Source of the DNA: Endothia cerciana
Taxonomy: Eukaryota > Ascomycota > Sordariomycetes > Diaporthales > Cryphonectriaceae
Direction: 5' to 3'
NCBI GenBank assembly: GCA_026119935.1
Contig: JALRMH010000004.1
Location: 124,001-188,000 of the forward strand
DNA length: 64,000 nt
The notes under the pieces were generated by a model. The model did no database searches. It was not told where the DNA came from and worked only from the letters and a program-made list of their open reading frames with translations. Positions 42,701 through 54,836 of the stretch are shown here, in pieces. The translations under genes and the position numbers were made by a program. How positions within the stretch are numbered: position 1 is the stretch's first letter; every line of letters starts with the position of its first letter.

Positions 42701-45700
42701 AAGGGTTGCCGGCCCCTGAGTGATGGGCGGCAAGCTGAGACAAGGTTTGTGGCCATCCACCGCGCCCGGCGACCCAGTCCCAAAGGCTCATCCCGCGCTA
42801 CGCTTTGCGAGCTCACATGCCGGCTACATAGTAGCTGCTCAGAGACGTTGGACGTCGCATTAGGGTTATCAGCTTATCAGAGAGGACCACCTGTCTCCCT
42901 CGACACCTGCTAGCCCCCAGCCCATCAATGGCTTCCAATTGGCAGGTGACGGGGACCAGAGGCCATCACGAGGCTTTGCACCGCGGCTCCTCCTCTTCGC
43001 GCGGCGTCAATTTGCTGATTTTCCTCCGCTGCCCCGCATTCATCCCAACCATGACGACGGAACTACGATTGACGCCCGGGAGGGCCCCTTCGGATTGCCA
43101 GGCTTGCAGGCTGCGTGCCTTGGAACAGGCCCTGCTGTCTTCGCTGAAGGATCGCTTAGGCCCATCGCTGTGCGCCTATTCGTCAGTCCCGCTGTCCACC
43201 AGAGCGACTCCCAGCCCTCTGATGGGCTGCCTCATCTGGGCCACCGAGATTGAACGAGAGCAAGCGGGCGTGCTAGGCTCTCGATACGCTCTCGCGACGC
43301 CTCAACTGGCTCGGTGTGGGAAACCGTATCACACCGCTTCTCTGAGATTCTGGACGGCCTTGTTGGGGCGGCAGTCAAGGTCGTAGTCGGCATGATGGAG
43401 CTTCGAAACCTCAAGAAAGACCCTAGACCAGGGACGTGGCCCCCTGTCCATCACCCCGGATGGGCGCATAGGGTCGCCATGTGCCGCCTACCCTCGGCCA
43501 GGGCCGGTGGTGCACCGTGACGAGCGGTTCGCGCAAGCCGGCTCTGGTGATACCAATTGCCTGTCTGCAGATGGCATGATGCCGTTTTTTATTTTAAAAA
43601 AAATTTTTTTATTACAACTTTCCGGGCACCTGCTTTCTCGGCGAGCGCGATGGGCAGAGTTGCAATCACATTCGTTGGTCATCATGTCTTTCGGCCGCGA
43701 GGTATCGAGTACGCGCTGAGGTACTTCGACTCCTCGGTTCTTCACCGAGGCGCTAGTGTGCCTGCAGAGTTGGTTGATGTTTATCTTCACTTTAGCCAAC
43801 GTCGATTTTGCTTATGCCTGCTGGCCGGCGTCGACATTGCGACTATGTTGAGCTACAGCCTACAGTGGGTGACGACTCGTGAAGCGGTCTGATGCCGCCC
43901 TCTGGTGACAGAGCCTACTGGGCCTGTGCAGTGCTGCCGTTCCTCGCATCACCAATCTACTCGGGCACGAGCTGAGTTTCTGAACTTTTTCCCCCCCAAT
44001 AGACCGATCGGTCAAGCCTCGATCCTTGCTTTAGACATGCCCGCTTCTTTCCGCAGAAAGCCCGAAAACACAAAGAACTGACACAGAATTACCCCTCTCT
44101 CGTGCACTGGCGACCCGATTCCTTCGGAGATACGTCGATGCAAGAAGGCCACGACCAGCAAAATCCCAGCATGCCTATACAGGAACACCCCTATCGGGAG
44201 ATGAAAACGTCTAGTCGATCCAATCATCAAGGGCTACGGGACGAACACATCCCTGTCCTTACAGAGGTGATATGGTGGAACTGTGTGCCCCAACCTACAC
44301 TAACAGTTGCACAAAGAGTATTCGGCCATCTCCGTTAGCAGTCGTGGTCGTAGACCGTGGCCGCACATGCTTCTCGAAGTTTGGCATCGCATACGGTTGA
44401 AACACACCATATCAAACACGCATAGCACCTCAGCTGATTAGTCTACCCGGTTTCAAGTATCGCCCAGCGGAAGGTGAGCTGCAATAGTGCCCAATAGCGT
44501 CCCTGTACATCAGCCTGCGCCCATTTTCGGATCCCTTGTACTTCGCAAGCGCGTCAACGACATGGCATCGACTGAGCACAATAACACAAGGCCGGGCCTC
44601 AGACCACTGCCGCTTCCGTCAACTAACTTGAACAAAACGCGGTACCTGGCACCAACGCCCTCAACACTCGTCGTCGCCACTCCCCGGGTTGCCTTCCAGT
44701 CAAGACGGGGAACATGAGGTACTACGTACATAGTCAAACCCCAGTGCCACGGTGGGGACTCACAATTCTACGTCCATCCCCGTCCATCTAGCCGAACCTT
44801 TGGTTACGTCTCCCGAAGGCGCCTCAGCTTGCTCCTCTTGCTCCCTCGGACCCGCCAGCATTCCCTTGCCCGATGATCTCGGTCAACGGGCAAAGATTGG
44901 ACTGCGCCGGGAAGACTTGCGCGTGGTGATACCATTCACACGCCAACGGCCTGTCCCTGCTCGTTTCAAAGTTCGCGCAGGGATCAGGGCACACAACTAA
45001 CTGCTGCATACATAGTACATTCCACCTGTCACCCCATAGTGCACGCGGTGTGGTAGCTTCAGCCGAATACTGAGTACATACCCATAGTACCACCAACTTG
45101 CCCGGTTGGCCGAAGGGAGCCTTGGGCCTCGGACTTCCAGCTGGCGTAGCCTGTAATGTGCTGGCTTCGCGTCATGCCGCTTGGATGCCTCATGCTTGCC
45201 TTGTCTAACCTACGGGACCCAGGGCTGGTCGATCTTACGCCTCGCTACTTACTGTCGTATTAGGACCAGTAGAAGCCACTGGGCAGCCAGAGCGAACCTC
45301 GCCCGCGCTCATCTTGAACCATGGGAGCTCTCACCGGAACGCAGAAGGATCCCAAGCCACCTCGCCTTGTGCTCTACTACGAACCTTGTTGACTTCAGGT
45401 CACTGCGGTGTATTCACCCCCCGGTACCAGAAGTTACGCCATGGCTGAAGGTCCTTCTCTCAGCCAGACGAGGCATTATCGTTTCCCTCGGGAGGGGCCG
45501 TCGCATGCCGGACGCATGCAATTGTGCAGATATGACAGTTCCCGTGGCGGCGTCTGAATGGCTGGGGGCATGGGAGATGCAACCCTCTTTCACACCCAGC
45601 CAAGGCGAGTTCAGGGGTCGACACCGGGCCATCTGCACGAAATGCGAAAATGACTTCCAATTCTGTTCACCGGTCAGAGATCAATCGTTCCTGGGGAAAT

Positions 45701-48700
45701 GAAAAGTGATGAGATGGAACCTACCGATGCGCGACATGTTGTAACGGTGGGATGGAGAGGCACAGATCTTATCGCGGCAATTGTAGAGACATCCGCGGCC
45801 TGTCCGTGCATCACGCCACCTGGACCACGCATTGCAACCACACGGCTTGTCCGTACGGAACGACTTCACCTTGGTTGTGCACGACAGTCGTCCGGGCATG
45901 GCATCACCACGGAAGCATCATCTGCCCTGATGTGACGGCAGCATTCGCACCCCAATTTGAGACACCTCATCGAACCCATCCCTCAGACCGAGCTTCTTCT
46001 CATCGCGGCATGCCACCGGGCTGACCCGGAGGCCTTCATCAGAGGGAAGGGGGCCACTTGTAGGGGGTCATTCTCAGGGTCCGCCAGACGCTCGCATCAG
46101 ACAAATTATTAGTCTCTCTCAGACCCATTACCGCGGGACGCCGTCTCTTCATGCCGCCGAGCGGAACGGTCCTCCGGGCGCTCACCAGCAGCAACCTTGT
46201 GGGGCATCACCCTCGGGGCCTCCAGCGCGGATTGGGTCGGGGGTACAATGCCGCAACATCCCATCAGGCCGAGCCCTTAAATCTCTTCACGGTCGATGCC
46301 TGCGGTGTTGTTAGCGGGCACACGCTTCCGGTCCACGAAGCATTTTTTTGGTTGTGCGACGGGCCCCAACCACCAACCCACCACCGTGCGAGGCGGAAAC
46401 CCCCCCCCCCCCAGCAGCCTGGGTCGGGATTAGTTGCCGTGGGCCGCCCCTTTTCTTCAGCAAGATTATCAGCAGAAGCAAGTCGCGTGGCAGACTGCAG
46501 GGCTGTAGTGTAAGACTGGATGCTTCATCTCGTACTACAAAGCTACCCGTAATGGTCCAAATTTGAGTCCAAGTCGCGTGGTGAGCGTACTTCCCAGACC
46601 TTGGGCGTGTCACTACCCCCTTTCGGCCGTAACCCCAGCGCTGTGCGCGGGACACACTGGGCGGAGACCGAAACGCAAGTCATCATTACTTGCAGGAGAT
46701 GGCAGGGTTGATATCGTGGGGAAGCAGCCCTGTCGGTTTGTTTCAGGGCGTTTCTCGCGCAGGGGAAGGAGCGCCGCCGCCGCAGCAGACCGATCCCCAT
46801 CTCGCGAGGGCAGAAGGTCTCCGGAAGTGGGCTCCAGTCATCGCACGCACGGACGAAAGCCGCTAGGCTGGGGGCAAAGGATCACGATCGCTGGGACTCT
46901 TCCGACGGGAGTAGGCCGACGGGGAGGGACCCATGTGCGTGCACTCAACCCAGGTTGCGTCGTCAACCTGACAAGAAGATGAGCTGATGGCACAGATGAT
47001 ACAGTCTCACAACAGGCCCGTATGAAGCTTCCACGTCAGCGCTTGACAGTACGCGAGATTCGGATCCCAATGATCCATCGTCGATTCTTCGGGTCACCTC
47101 ATGACCATCATGCAGTTGTCACTGCAGTCACCATTGGACCACGGTCCAGAAGCATGTCGTCCTGGGGCAGAGTATTACAGGGAGCTTGTTGACCATGAGA
47201 TTTGGAGCCAAGACCTCGCTTCAGAGAAAAACTGGACCCAGGTGACACATTGTATTGTCACTGGGTGAGACGGGGGATCAACACCTGTCTGTCCCCTTTC
47301 TTCAGACAGACCATCGCCTCTCACCGAGCGGTTCCACAGCGTTCATGCCCTCACGCCCGCCGTCCGATACTGACATCGAACAGGCATCCAACATTCTAGA
47401 ATCCTTCCACCAGTGACATAGCTCCACCTCCACAAACCAGCCCCTGTCGGCCTCCGTACTATGTACTACACCACAGTATGACCAGGTGTTTTCCGCTCCC
47501 TCGGATCAACCGGATTCTGCACTTCTGCCATGTGTGCCTCGGGCGCCGAGTCAATGGGGAGGATGACGTAGCCTCCCCGAGAGAGCCGAATGGGTGCCGA
47601 GTGAAGATTACAATGGCCGGCCGCTCAAGGAGCGTCCCAGGGTGAACGACGATTTGCAGACAACGGGGCATCTGATCCTGGTGGATAACAGCTCAACGAC
47701 ATACCAAGATCTGCTGACCAGTGACAATCCTCGCAACGCCAAGAAAGTAGCCCGTCGGCTCAATTCTAAATTTGGTATGATAATAGCCGTTGCAGGATCC
47801 CCCCCCCCCCACACTCCGTCCGCCCTACAAATGTTGTTGGATGTCGTTGGATCTGATGCACCGAAGGCTCCGCCTCGGGGGATTGTCGACACGGAGCCAC
47901 TCACAAGCTGCGTGCTCGATTCAGCCACTGGCATCGATCAACATTCGGGCCGTGGTGTCTCATGCAAAGTATGTGTCCGGAAGACACTCGCCAGATTGAG
48001 GGGACCCTCAAGATAAGCCCTTGCCTAGAAGCCAAGACGAGCGGGCGGCTGGCGCGGGTCCTCAACTTTCCGATAAGCTTGTCCACAGTCTCTTGTGGTG
48101 TTCCTCCCTACTCTGACTGTCCGACCTGGCGGCAGACCCCGATTCTGCCTATCGTGGAGACGACACGGAAGCGAGCATGTGGGGGGCAACGTCGCAAGTG
48201 TTGACAACATCTGACCGCGGGCCACTGGGAAAAGGCCTCAGTGCCGGCTGTCGTCTTGGTCTTGGTCATCGACCTTGGGATCCACGGTATTGTCATTGGC
48301 ATACTCAGGGCTGCCTGCGGAAAGCTCACTCATGTCGCCCAGGGACGGTCAGGGTGGCTGCTTCAGCACGCCACTTTGCTGCCACAGCATGGGCCGATGT
48401 CGTCTATCATGTCTTTATCGAGATTCACATCGTGTGTGCCTTGCAGGGCGGCATGACTTGTATTGAATGGTATCATCCCTGGGGCAGATGAGGTGCTTGC
48501 CGTCCCAGCAGGAAGGCTGTTCGCGTCGTCGATACCTCCAGGGAATGCAGCGTTCTGGACAACTTCCACCGTCCAGGTACGTGGGTCCAGGGTTTCGTCA
48601 TACCTCCTCGCTCTACGGGGTCTTGTGACTCAAGCCATTGGGAGTCCTGGACTGGCGTACGTCTTCATGGGCCAGAGGCTCGTCATGACACAGGCTATGG

Positions 48701-49188
48701 GGTATTGCGACGCAAGCAGGATCTTCCTGCGTAGGTGCGTGCCATGGCTGGGTCCGTCCCTTGGAGGCTGGTGAGAGCTTTGGCCAAGGCACGACGCGGA
48801 TGATGAAGGCAACCACCAGTGCTGCGTGCGCTAGAGGGTAGTGACACAAGGCTAGACCTGCACCACCAAGGATGTGTTCGTGCGCCAGCGTGCCTGTTTG
48901 TGTGACTATACAGCCACACGCCCGAACAAGTCGGGCGCAGGATCGTGCGTTTCGTGCCAAAACAGATGTGGTGAGGATGACCGCCAGATGAACGTCCAAA
49001 CAGACAGGTCAGCTTCCGACCCAGTACAGTCAGGGTAATGCCCATTGTCCCTCCGGCCTCCGTGACCTTCTCCACCAGCATCGGCTCTCGTCCAACCTCC
49101 GGCCTGTTCGGGGCTAACCTCATCACCAGGGGCCACGAGACGGGTAGCGGCTTATCACATGAGGAAATCCCGGCCGCAGTAAGCACAG

Positions 49189-49233
49189 CTTGTGCATACT
49201 ACTCTTGTGCATATCGCTCTTGTGCATTCTCCG
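49189..49233. repeat. Three-copy 15-bp repeat with constant CTTGTGCAT core
   Basis: Three adjacent 15-bp units begin at 49189, 49204 and 49219. Each starts with CTTGTGCAT and differs only in the last six bases. Equal spacing with a conserved core and variable tail looks more like an array of binding sites than simple slippage, but that is inference. Confidence 0.8.
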
Positions 49234-51296
49234 TGTCTCGCTGACCCGCAACCAATATTCTCAGCCTCATGCACCGTCAGCAGTGTTGTCAATATCAGAA
49301 ATGAGCTGTCACTTCTCCCTCGCGTCTGGGGGTGGTTCTTGTCCTACACACGTCCGAACAAGGTTAGTCGAGCTGCCGCTGCAGGAATCTGGCCCGGCAT
49401 GCTGCCTATACCGCACAGATGTCGAGATGGAGCAAGCTCTTTCCCCAGATGAGCCCTTGGTGCAGGAACGGCGCGATGTAGCCCTGCTTGCTGCTCACTC
49501 GCTGCCGCAGGCCATCATAAGAGTGCCCAGTTGCCTTGTTCGGAAGACATTACAGATCGCTAGGCCGGGCCGTGGGTGGATCGCTGCACATCGACTCGTC
49601 CTCGCGGCCGAAAGGCCAACGGCCCCTTCTCACGGCATGCAGAGGAGCAGTCAGGTCTCTGGTTGACCGCCACGTCAGTCAAGTCCTACAACCCAGCTTG
49701 GTCCGGTACTATCCCAGGGGGTGGCCGCGACCACTCCGTAGCCCTTCGCCATGCACGTGGCGCCGTGCACGTTGTAGGACGTTGTTCGAAGCTCCCTGGC
49801 CCTCGCGTCTTGTACCAGGACATCTCCAGGCCTGGTGGAGGCCGTCTCACCCGTGCATGAGGTACCATAAACATCATGTGCTACCATCGTGAGCCGGGGT
49901 CTTGGGGGCGCCGATCTGCTGCCTATCCCACTGGAGGCTGGCGGGGAGCCACGTCCACGGTCAGGACTGCGCGATCACTCCCCCATCCGCCATACCTCCC
50001 TGTGCCGACTGTCTGTGGCCCATGAGTCCGGGGTGCGACCCTCGGTCGAGATCCACAAGAGGCCGGATGTCCAACACGGCATCCCCATCCACCTCCCCCA
50101 CACCCATGTTACCACCGCACATGCCTGTCGATACTAGTGTACCGTTCTGTCGGTCCTGTCGAGAGAGAAGGTGGGCACGATGAAGACCGGGGACATGTAC
50201 ACACAAAGTACAGCCCCTGGGGTCACGCAGGAGGACGGACGTATGCAGTGCGGAACTCCCAAGCTGGCCACGGGCCTCGATCATATACATGGTGGGGTGG
50301 GTGGAGCGGCTTGTCCAGGGACAAGGCCGGGTCTGACTACGAGGGTTTGTGTCCTCCTTGAAATAAACCAGTCAGGATATGCGGCATACGTGGACCCGTC
50401 TCGAGGCCCCCCCTCCCCAACATCTGCAGGGCGGTGCGTTGTTGACGCGGGTCGGCAAGGCTCGCGATCCTGATCTTGGGGGAGGGGGAGGGGGGTAAAC
50501 CGGAGGCCGGGGGGGGGTTCGGTCGTATGACCTCCCCTGTTGCGGACGCGTGTGGCCTGGTATCCTCCATGGGGGGGTTCTGTAACCTCTAGCCTCACAC
50601 AGCAGTGCGATGCCGCCGTTTGCGGATCCGGGCTGGGCTGAAGGATAATCACAATCGCCGGCTCTCGCGGGACAGCGGGCAGCAGGCCCCGGCACGGACC
50701 TTCTGCAATCTCGCATCGACTTCCTCGCCGGCCACCCTTTGCGCCTTCACCCTTGGTGGCAGGGGGAGCCGAATCCTCAGCGATGATCAACTCACCACGT
50801 GAGTACACCGCAAGGCGTGGGCATGCAGCCCTGGATCGGTCCGGATCAGTGGCTAACCGCACCCCCGTCCGGAAACCGTCGAGGCCAGACCGCACCCCCT
50901 AGTCGAGGGCTGAAAAAGACAGTCTCACAGGAGCGCTCTCGACCCTCCCTTCCCCCTACCTACCTTACAGGGAGGGCTGGCAGCCCGGGGGTGGTTCGGG
51001 TGGGCCAGCAACCTACCGGGGGCCGACGATGGGATCTCTGTGGTCGGCTTCGGGGGTAGGGGTTGTCGACGGGACTTTCCGTACAGCCGCATCGACGGAT
51101 CGTGATGGCCTTTGATCAAGTGAGGCTCGAGCAAAGGGGGGGGGGGGAGGGGGGTTTGATGTGGGCATCTTCTTCGGTCGTCCAGATACATGCTGGCATA
51201 CTTAGGTCTGCCAGGACAGCCATACACCGCCTGTATGCCGCATGCTTTAATCTCACAATGCAGATGCGAAGCGGCTATCATCTCGATCATCTTCCC

Positions 51297-51350
51297 ACCC
51301 TGCGGCGTGTGGGTTCCGCGGACGGGCGACGAGCGGAACCCACGCAGGGT
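51297..51350. repeat. Strong hairpin: 18-bp stem with 5-nt bulge
   Basis: The left arm ACCCTGCG (51297-51304) plus TGGGTTCCGC (51310-51319) pairs perfectly with GCGGAACCCACGCAGGGT (51333-51350). A 5-nt bulge (51305-51309) interrupts the left arm and the loop is 13 nt. The stem is GC-rich and would be very stable as RNA from either strand, reminiscent of small-RNA precursors, but no transcription evidence is available here. Confidence 0.85.
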
Positions 51351-52296
51351 CTGTGATCGACCAGGCGGCTTGGCTTGCTGGCCCAGGGACGGAGTGTGGT
51401 AAGACAAACATGCCAGCTGAGGTTGAGGAAAGATCGGCCAGGAGACACCTGGGTGCGTCGCAGGTGTTACGGTAGCTTCACTAGCATCTATCTGTTAGTC
51501 TAGTCCCGGCCGCTGACTACCTATTACGGCCGGGATCCTTTAGATTGTTCATCTGCCAGTCTCGAGGACACACACACACCCCCCCACCCCCCGGGGGGTC
51601 GGTGTGGCGGGCATCTCTCCTGTCTCGCGCAGGAAGCCAAGACATCGACGAAGAGGCAGGATCCGGGGGCAGGCGAGGGAGGTGACCCTGAATCCTACAG
51701 AAAATGATGCATCGGTTGGCTTGTTGGTGAGAAAGTCGATATCTGACGGAATCCGGAGGTCTCGAACCTCTTGAACCCCGGTCCTTAAGGGTACGCACGG
51801 GACAGCTTGAGGGCCAGGTGCACTGACCGCAGTCTCCAGGTTCCCAAACTCGTCATAGCTCTGAGGTAAGGGCTAAAGTGGTTTTGTCAAGTATGCCTGC
51901 GAGCGTTGCGGGTCACCACACACGGTTCCCATCTCGAAAGTGTGCGCTAGCCCCACGCCTCGCGATACAGGTCCAAGGGGCGAGCCATCGATATACATCA
52001 CCAGGGATTAGACATGTCGAGGTGTACGGGCCAGCCAGCGCGGCGTCATGGGACCCTCAGCAGAGACATACGGGTGGGCGCTATACTCATTTCCGACGCC
52101 CTTCTTTTGAGTCCTCACTATTATTGCCTAGGCCGGGCCTTGGCGGTACATAGTTGACATATCACGTACAGCTCTATATTGCTCAGCTTCCTCTGATAAG
52201 ACTATATGATATGTAAGATATTGTTTACAAATCAGGGGGAGGCGTCGGTCAGGGGGATTCGAGTTTCTGAAGGCGAGTGCTGGTTGTCCGGCTACC

Positions 52297-52297
<1 letters not shown>

Positions 52298-52327
<30 letters not shown>
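52298..52327. repeat. GA microsatellite
   Basis: Fifteen AG units, perfect, in the gene desert. Confidence 0.95.
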
Positions 52328-52328
<1 letters not shown>

Positions 52329-54820
52329 ACAAAGAGGAATGTGCAATTCGACGTAGTAAGCCGATGCACAGCAGCGCCACCGTGCTGCTGAGTTACGTTT
52401 TTGAGTAGAAAACCGGTCTGAAATGGTATGCGCAACCGACCGGCCTGCCTGGGGCAGATACCCACAGTGTAGTGACTCTGCCGTGGTCTGGGGCATATCT
52501 CGCAGGCGTAGGAGGACTTTGTAAGGAATTCGGGATGAGGCCTATCTGGGAATGGCCAGACCGTCATACGGGAAAGGCACCCCCCCCCCTTCCTCCCCCC
52601 AATAATAATATTATCCAGAGTCGGCCGGGCTGGCAAACAACTCTGAAAATAAGCATAGGTGACTAAACGAGACAGGACTAGGCGAGTGGGACCCCAGGAG
52701 AGGAAGGCGAGCGGTGGTCGAGCAATGGTCCCGCACGATGATGCCTCACGGCGATCCGAGTCCCTCCCCAGGCGCCCACCGCCCATCCGGACTCGCTGAC
52801 ACAGACAGGACCTGGACGGGTCGCCGCCCTTTCACACCCGCGCCGGGGAGCGCCTCAACAGCGGTCCACGGCCTCTACCGCCAGCGACAGCGGCCAGGCG
52901 AGGCCGGGAGGAGAAACGCGGTAGCTGTTGGTCCATGCCCTGGGCGCCCTGGCCAGGAGCCATCAGCAGCACGGGGAAACAGCATCCTTCACGGGGTCGG
53001 ACGCCGACCGTCAGGTTTCCACAGAGGGAGCCGGCACCTGCAAAGTTCCGGGATCCTGGCCATGCCGAAGAGGGCATTGCGCCTGTACATCCTCCCCATC
53101 CGCACCTATGCAGGACGGATGCCAGCAGAGCTGTCCCCTTCTTCTCCCTCCGTGTGAGACAAGCAGGATTGCGTGATCTGAACAGAAACAAAAAACAAAG
53201 GACAACAAAGGAACAAAGAGAACACAGGTCCGGCGCTGGGAGGTCCACCTCGGCCTGCGACCTGTCCGGTCACTGTGGCTGTGTGGGATGGTCAATATCT
53301 CTCGTGGACGGAATCGGACCGCCGCCAGGAGATTTCCGAGACAGCGAGGCGTCGAGTGAGGCTGACATTCTGCCGAGGACAGACATGGTTGACCGGGGGG
53401 GTCCAGGGGGGGATGGGGGAGCTTTGTGTTGGAAGGGCAGAACAGGCCTCCTGTGTTTTTTTGTTTTTGTTTTTGTTTTTTTTTGGGTTGGCGTTTTTTG
53501 GTGTTTTTTATTCTATTTTATTCTGTTTTTATTTTTAGGACTGACCAGTTGGCTGCCGTCACTGCCAAGCTTGGTTTAGCATCGCGAGGCACCCGAGACT
53601 TGCATCGCATAGTCCTGCCGCCTTACGAGCTCTGCAGGTGAATGGCCCAAAGTCTCCGCCACGAGGCTGGTGAGGGTTGGGGAGTTCTCGTATAGCTCGA
53701 GGCTAAAGAGCGGTGAGGGGGTTTCCCCCCCCCCCCTTCGATATCTCTGGCCCACGGGGTTTAGCCAGCACGCGGAGCCTGTGTGTTTGCTAGGGCGGCG
53801 TGGGGAATCAAACACGGCCCGAATGCCCTTTTGATTTCCTCCCTCGCTCGTGCGTCGATGACTGCCTTGGTGCGGCGCGGCGCAGGGTCTCCGAAAGGGG
53901 GGACATGGGGAGATGATGCATGGGCTGTGGGCGCGGTCGTAGTGAAGAGCCATGCAGGCTTCCCCTTCGACCACAGACGAGACTAGAGCCTGCGCCCGGC
54001 CGGCCACCAGGGCGGCGGGAGTAGATGATACATACATTACCTCCTTCTCCAACAGCTGCGCGACTACACTCTGGGCCCGGTGACATGTGTTGACATCCTC
54101 GAGGTACAAGACATCCGGCAGGAGTGACATCCTGTGGCCGTCGTCGATACAGGCCAGTGCATGGTGGCCCCCCCCCCCTCCACCGCCTTACATTCTCGTA
54201 AACATGGACCCAGTGTGCTCCCTCCCTCCGAGGTGTCAGTACGGGTGAGGAATCTCAGCACCCACGACGGACACATGACCGGGTGGATGCCTCCCCAATG
54301 CCACCTGATGCATGGTGGTACACCAGTTCAAACTTCATGCAAGACCGCGTGCCGGAGAGGTACGCCCGGGTTCCTCTTAGTCAACTGCAGAGGTGCGTAT
54401 ATGTAATGGAACGATCTGCGCGCACATGCTACGGTGACACGGTCGGATTGGGAGCTGTCATATCATCCTCATCCCGGCAGCTCTGGGAGGGAGGGGGCCA
54501 CTTCACCACTGCTGATCCCCCCAGTCTAGAACGTCTGCGTTATCTCTTCTATGACGACGTTCCCTTCTGATCTTCGCTGACGGTACTCCTCAATGCATGC
54601 GGTGTCAATCACCCGGGAGGGGGGGGGGGTTGGGTTTCCAATCAGGGTGCCACCAATCGTGCCCTCCCGATTCCAGGCTGGCCCCAGCACGAGTTGTGTA
54701 CCCACAAACCCTCCGTGCGGCGCCGTCCGCGTCAGCCCGGCGATAACTGAATCTCGTGCTACCGTGCTGCAGGACCCCTGATGCCAGATCCAGTCCGCCC
54801 TCCTGTCTCCTGCCCCTCAT

Positions 54821-54836
54821 CCCCCCCCCCCCCCCC
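54821..54836. repeat. C16 homopolymer
   Basis: Sixteen consecutive C on the plus strand, the longest single-base G/C run seen in the window. Confidence 0.9.

Noticed and set aside
51520..51790. tRNA-like stretch with GGTCTCGAACC
   Set aside because: It lacks a matching A box, acceptor stem and anticodon arm at the required distances.
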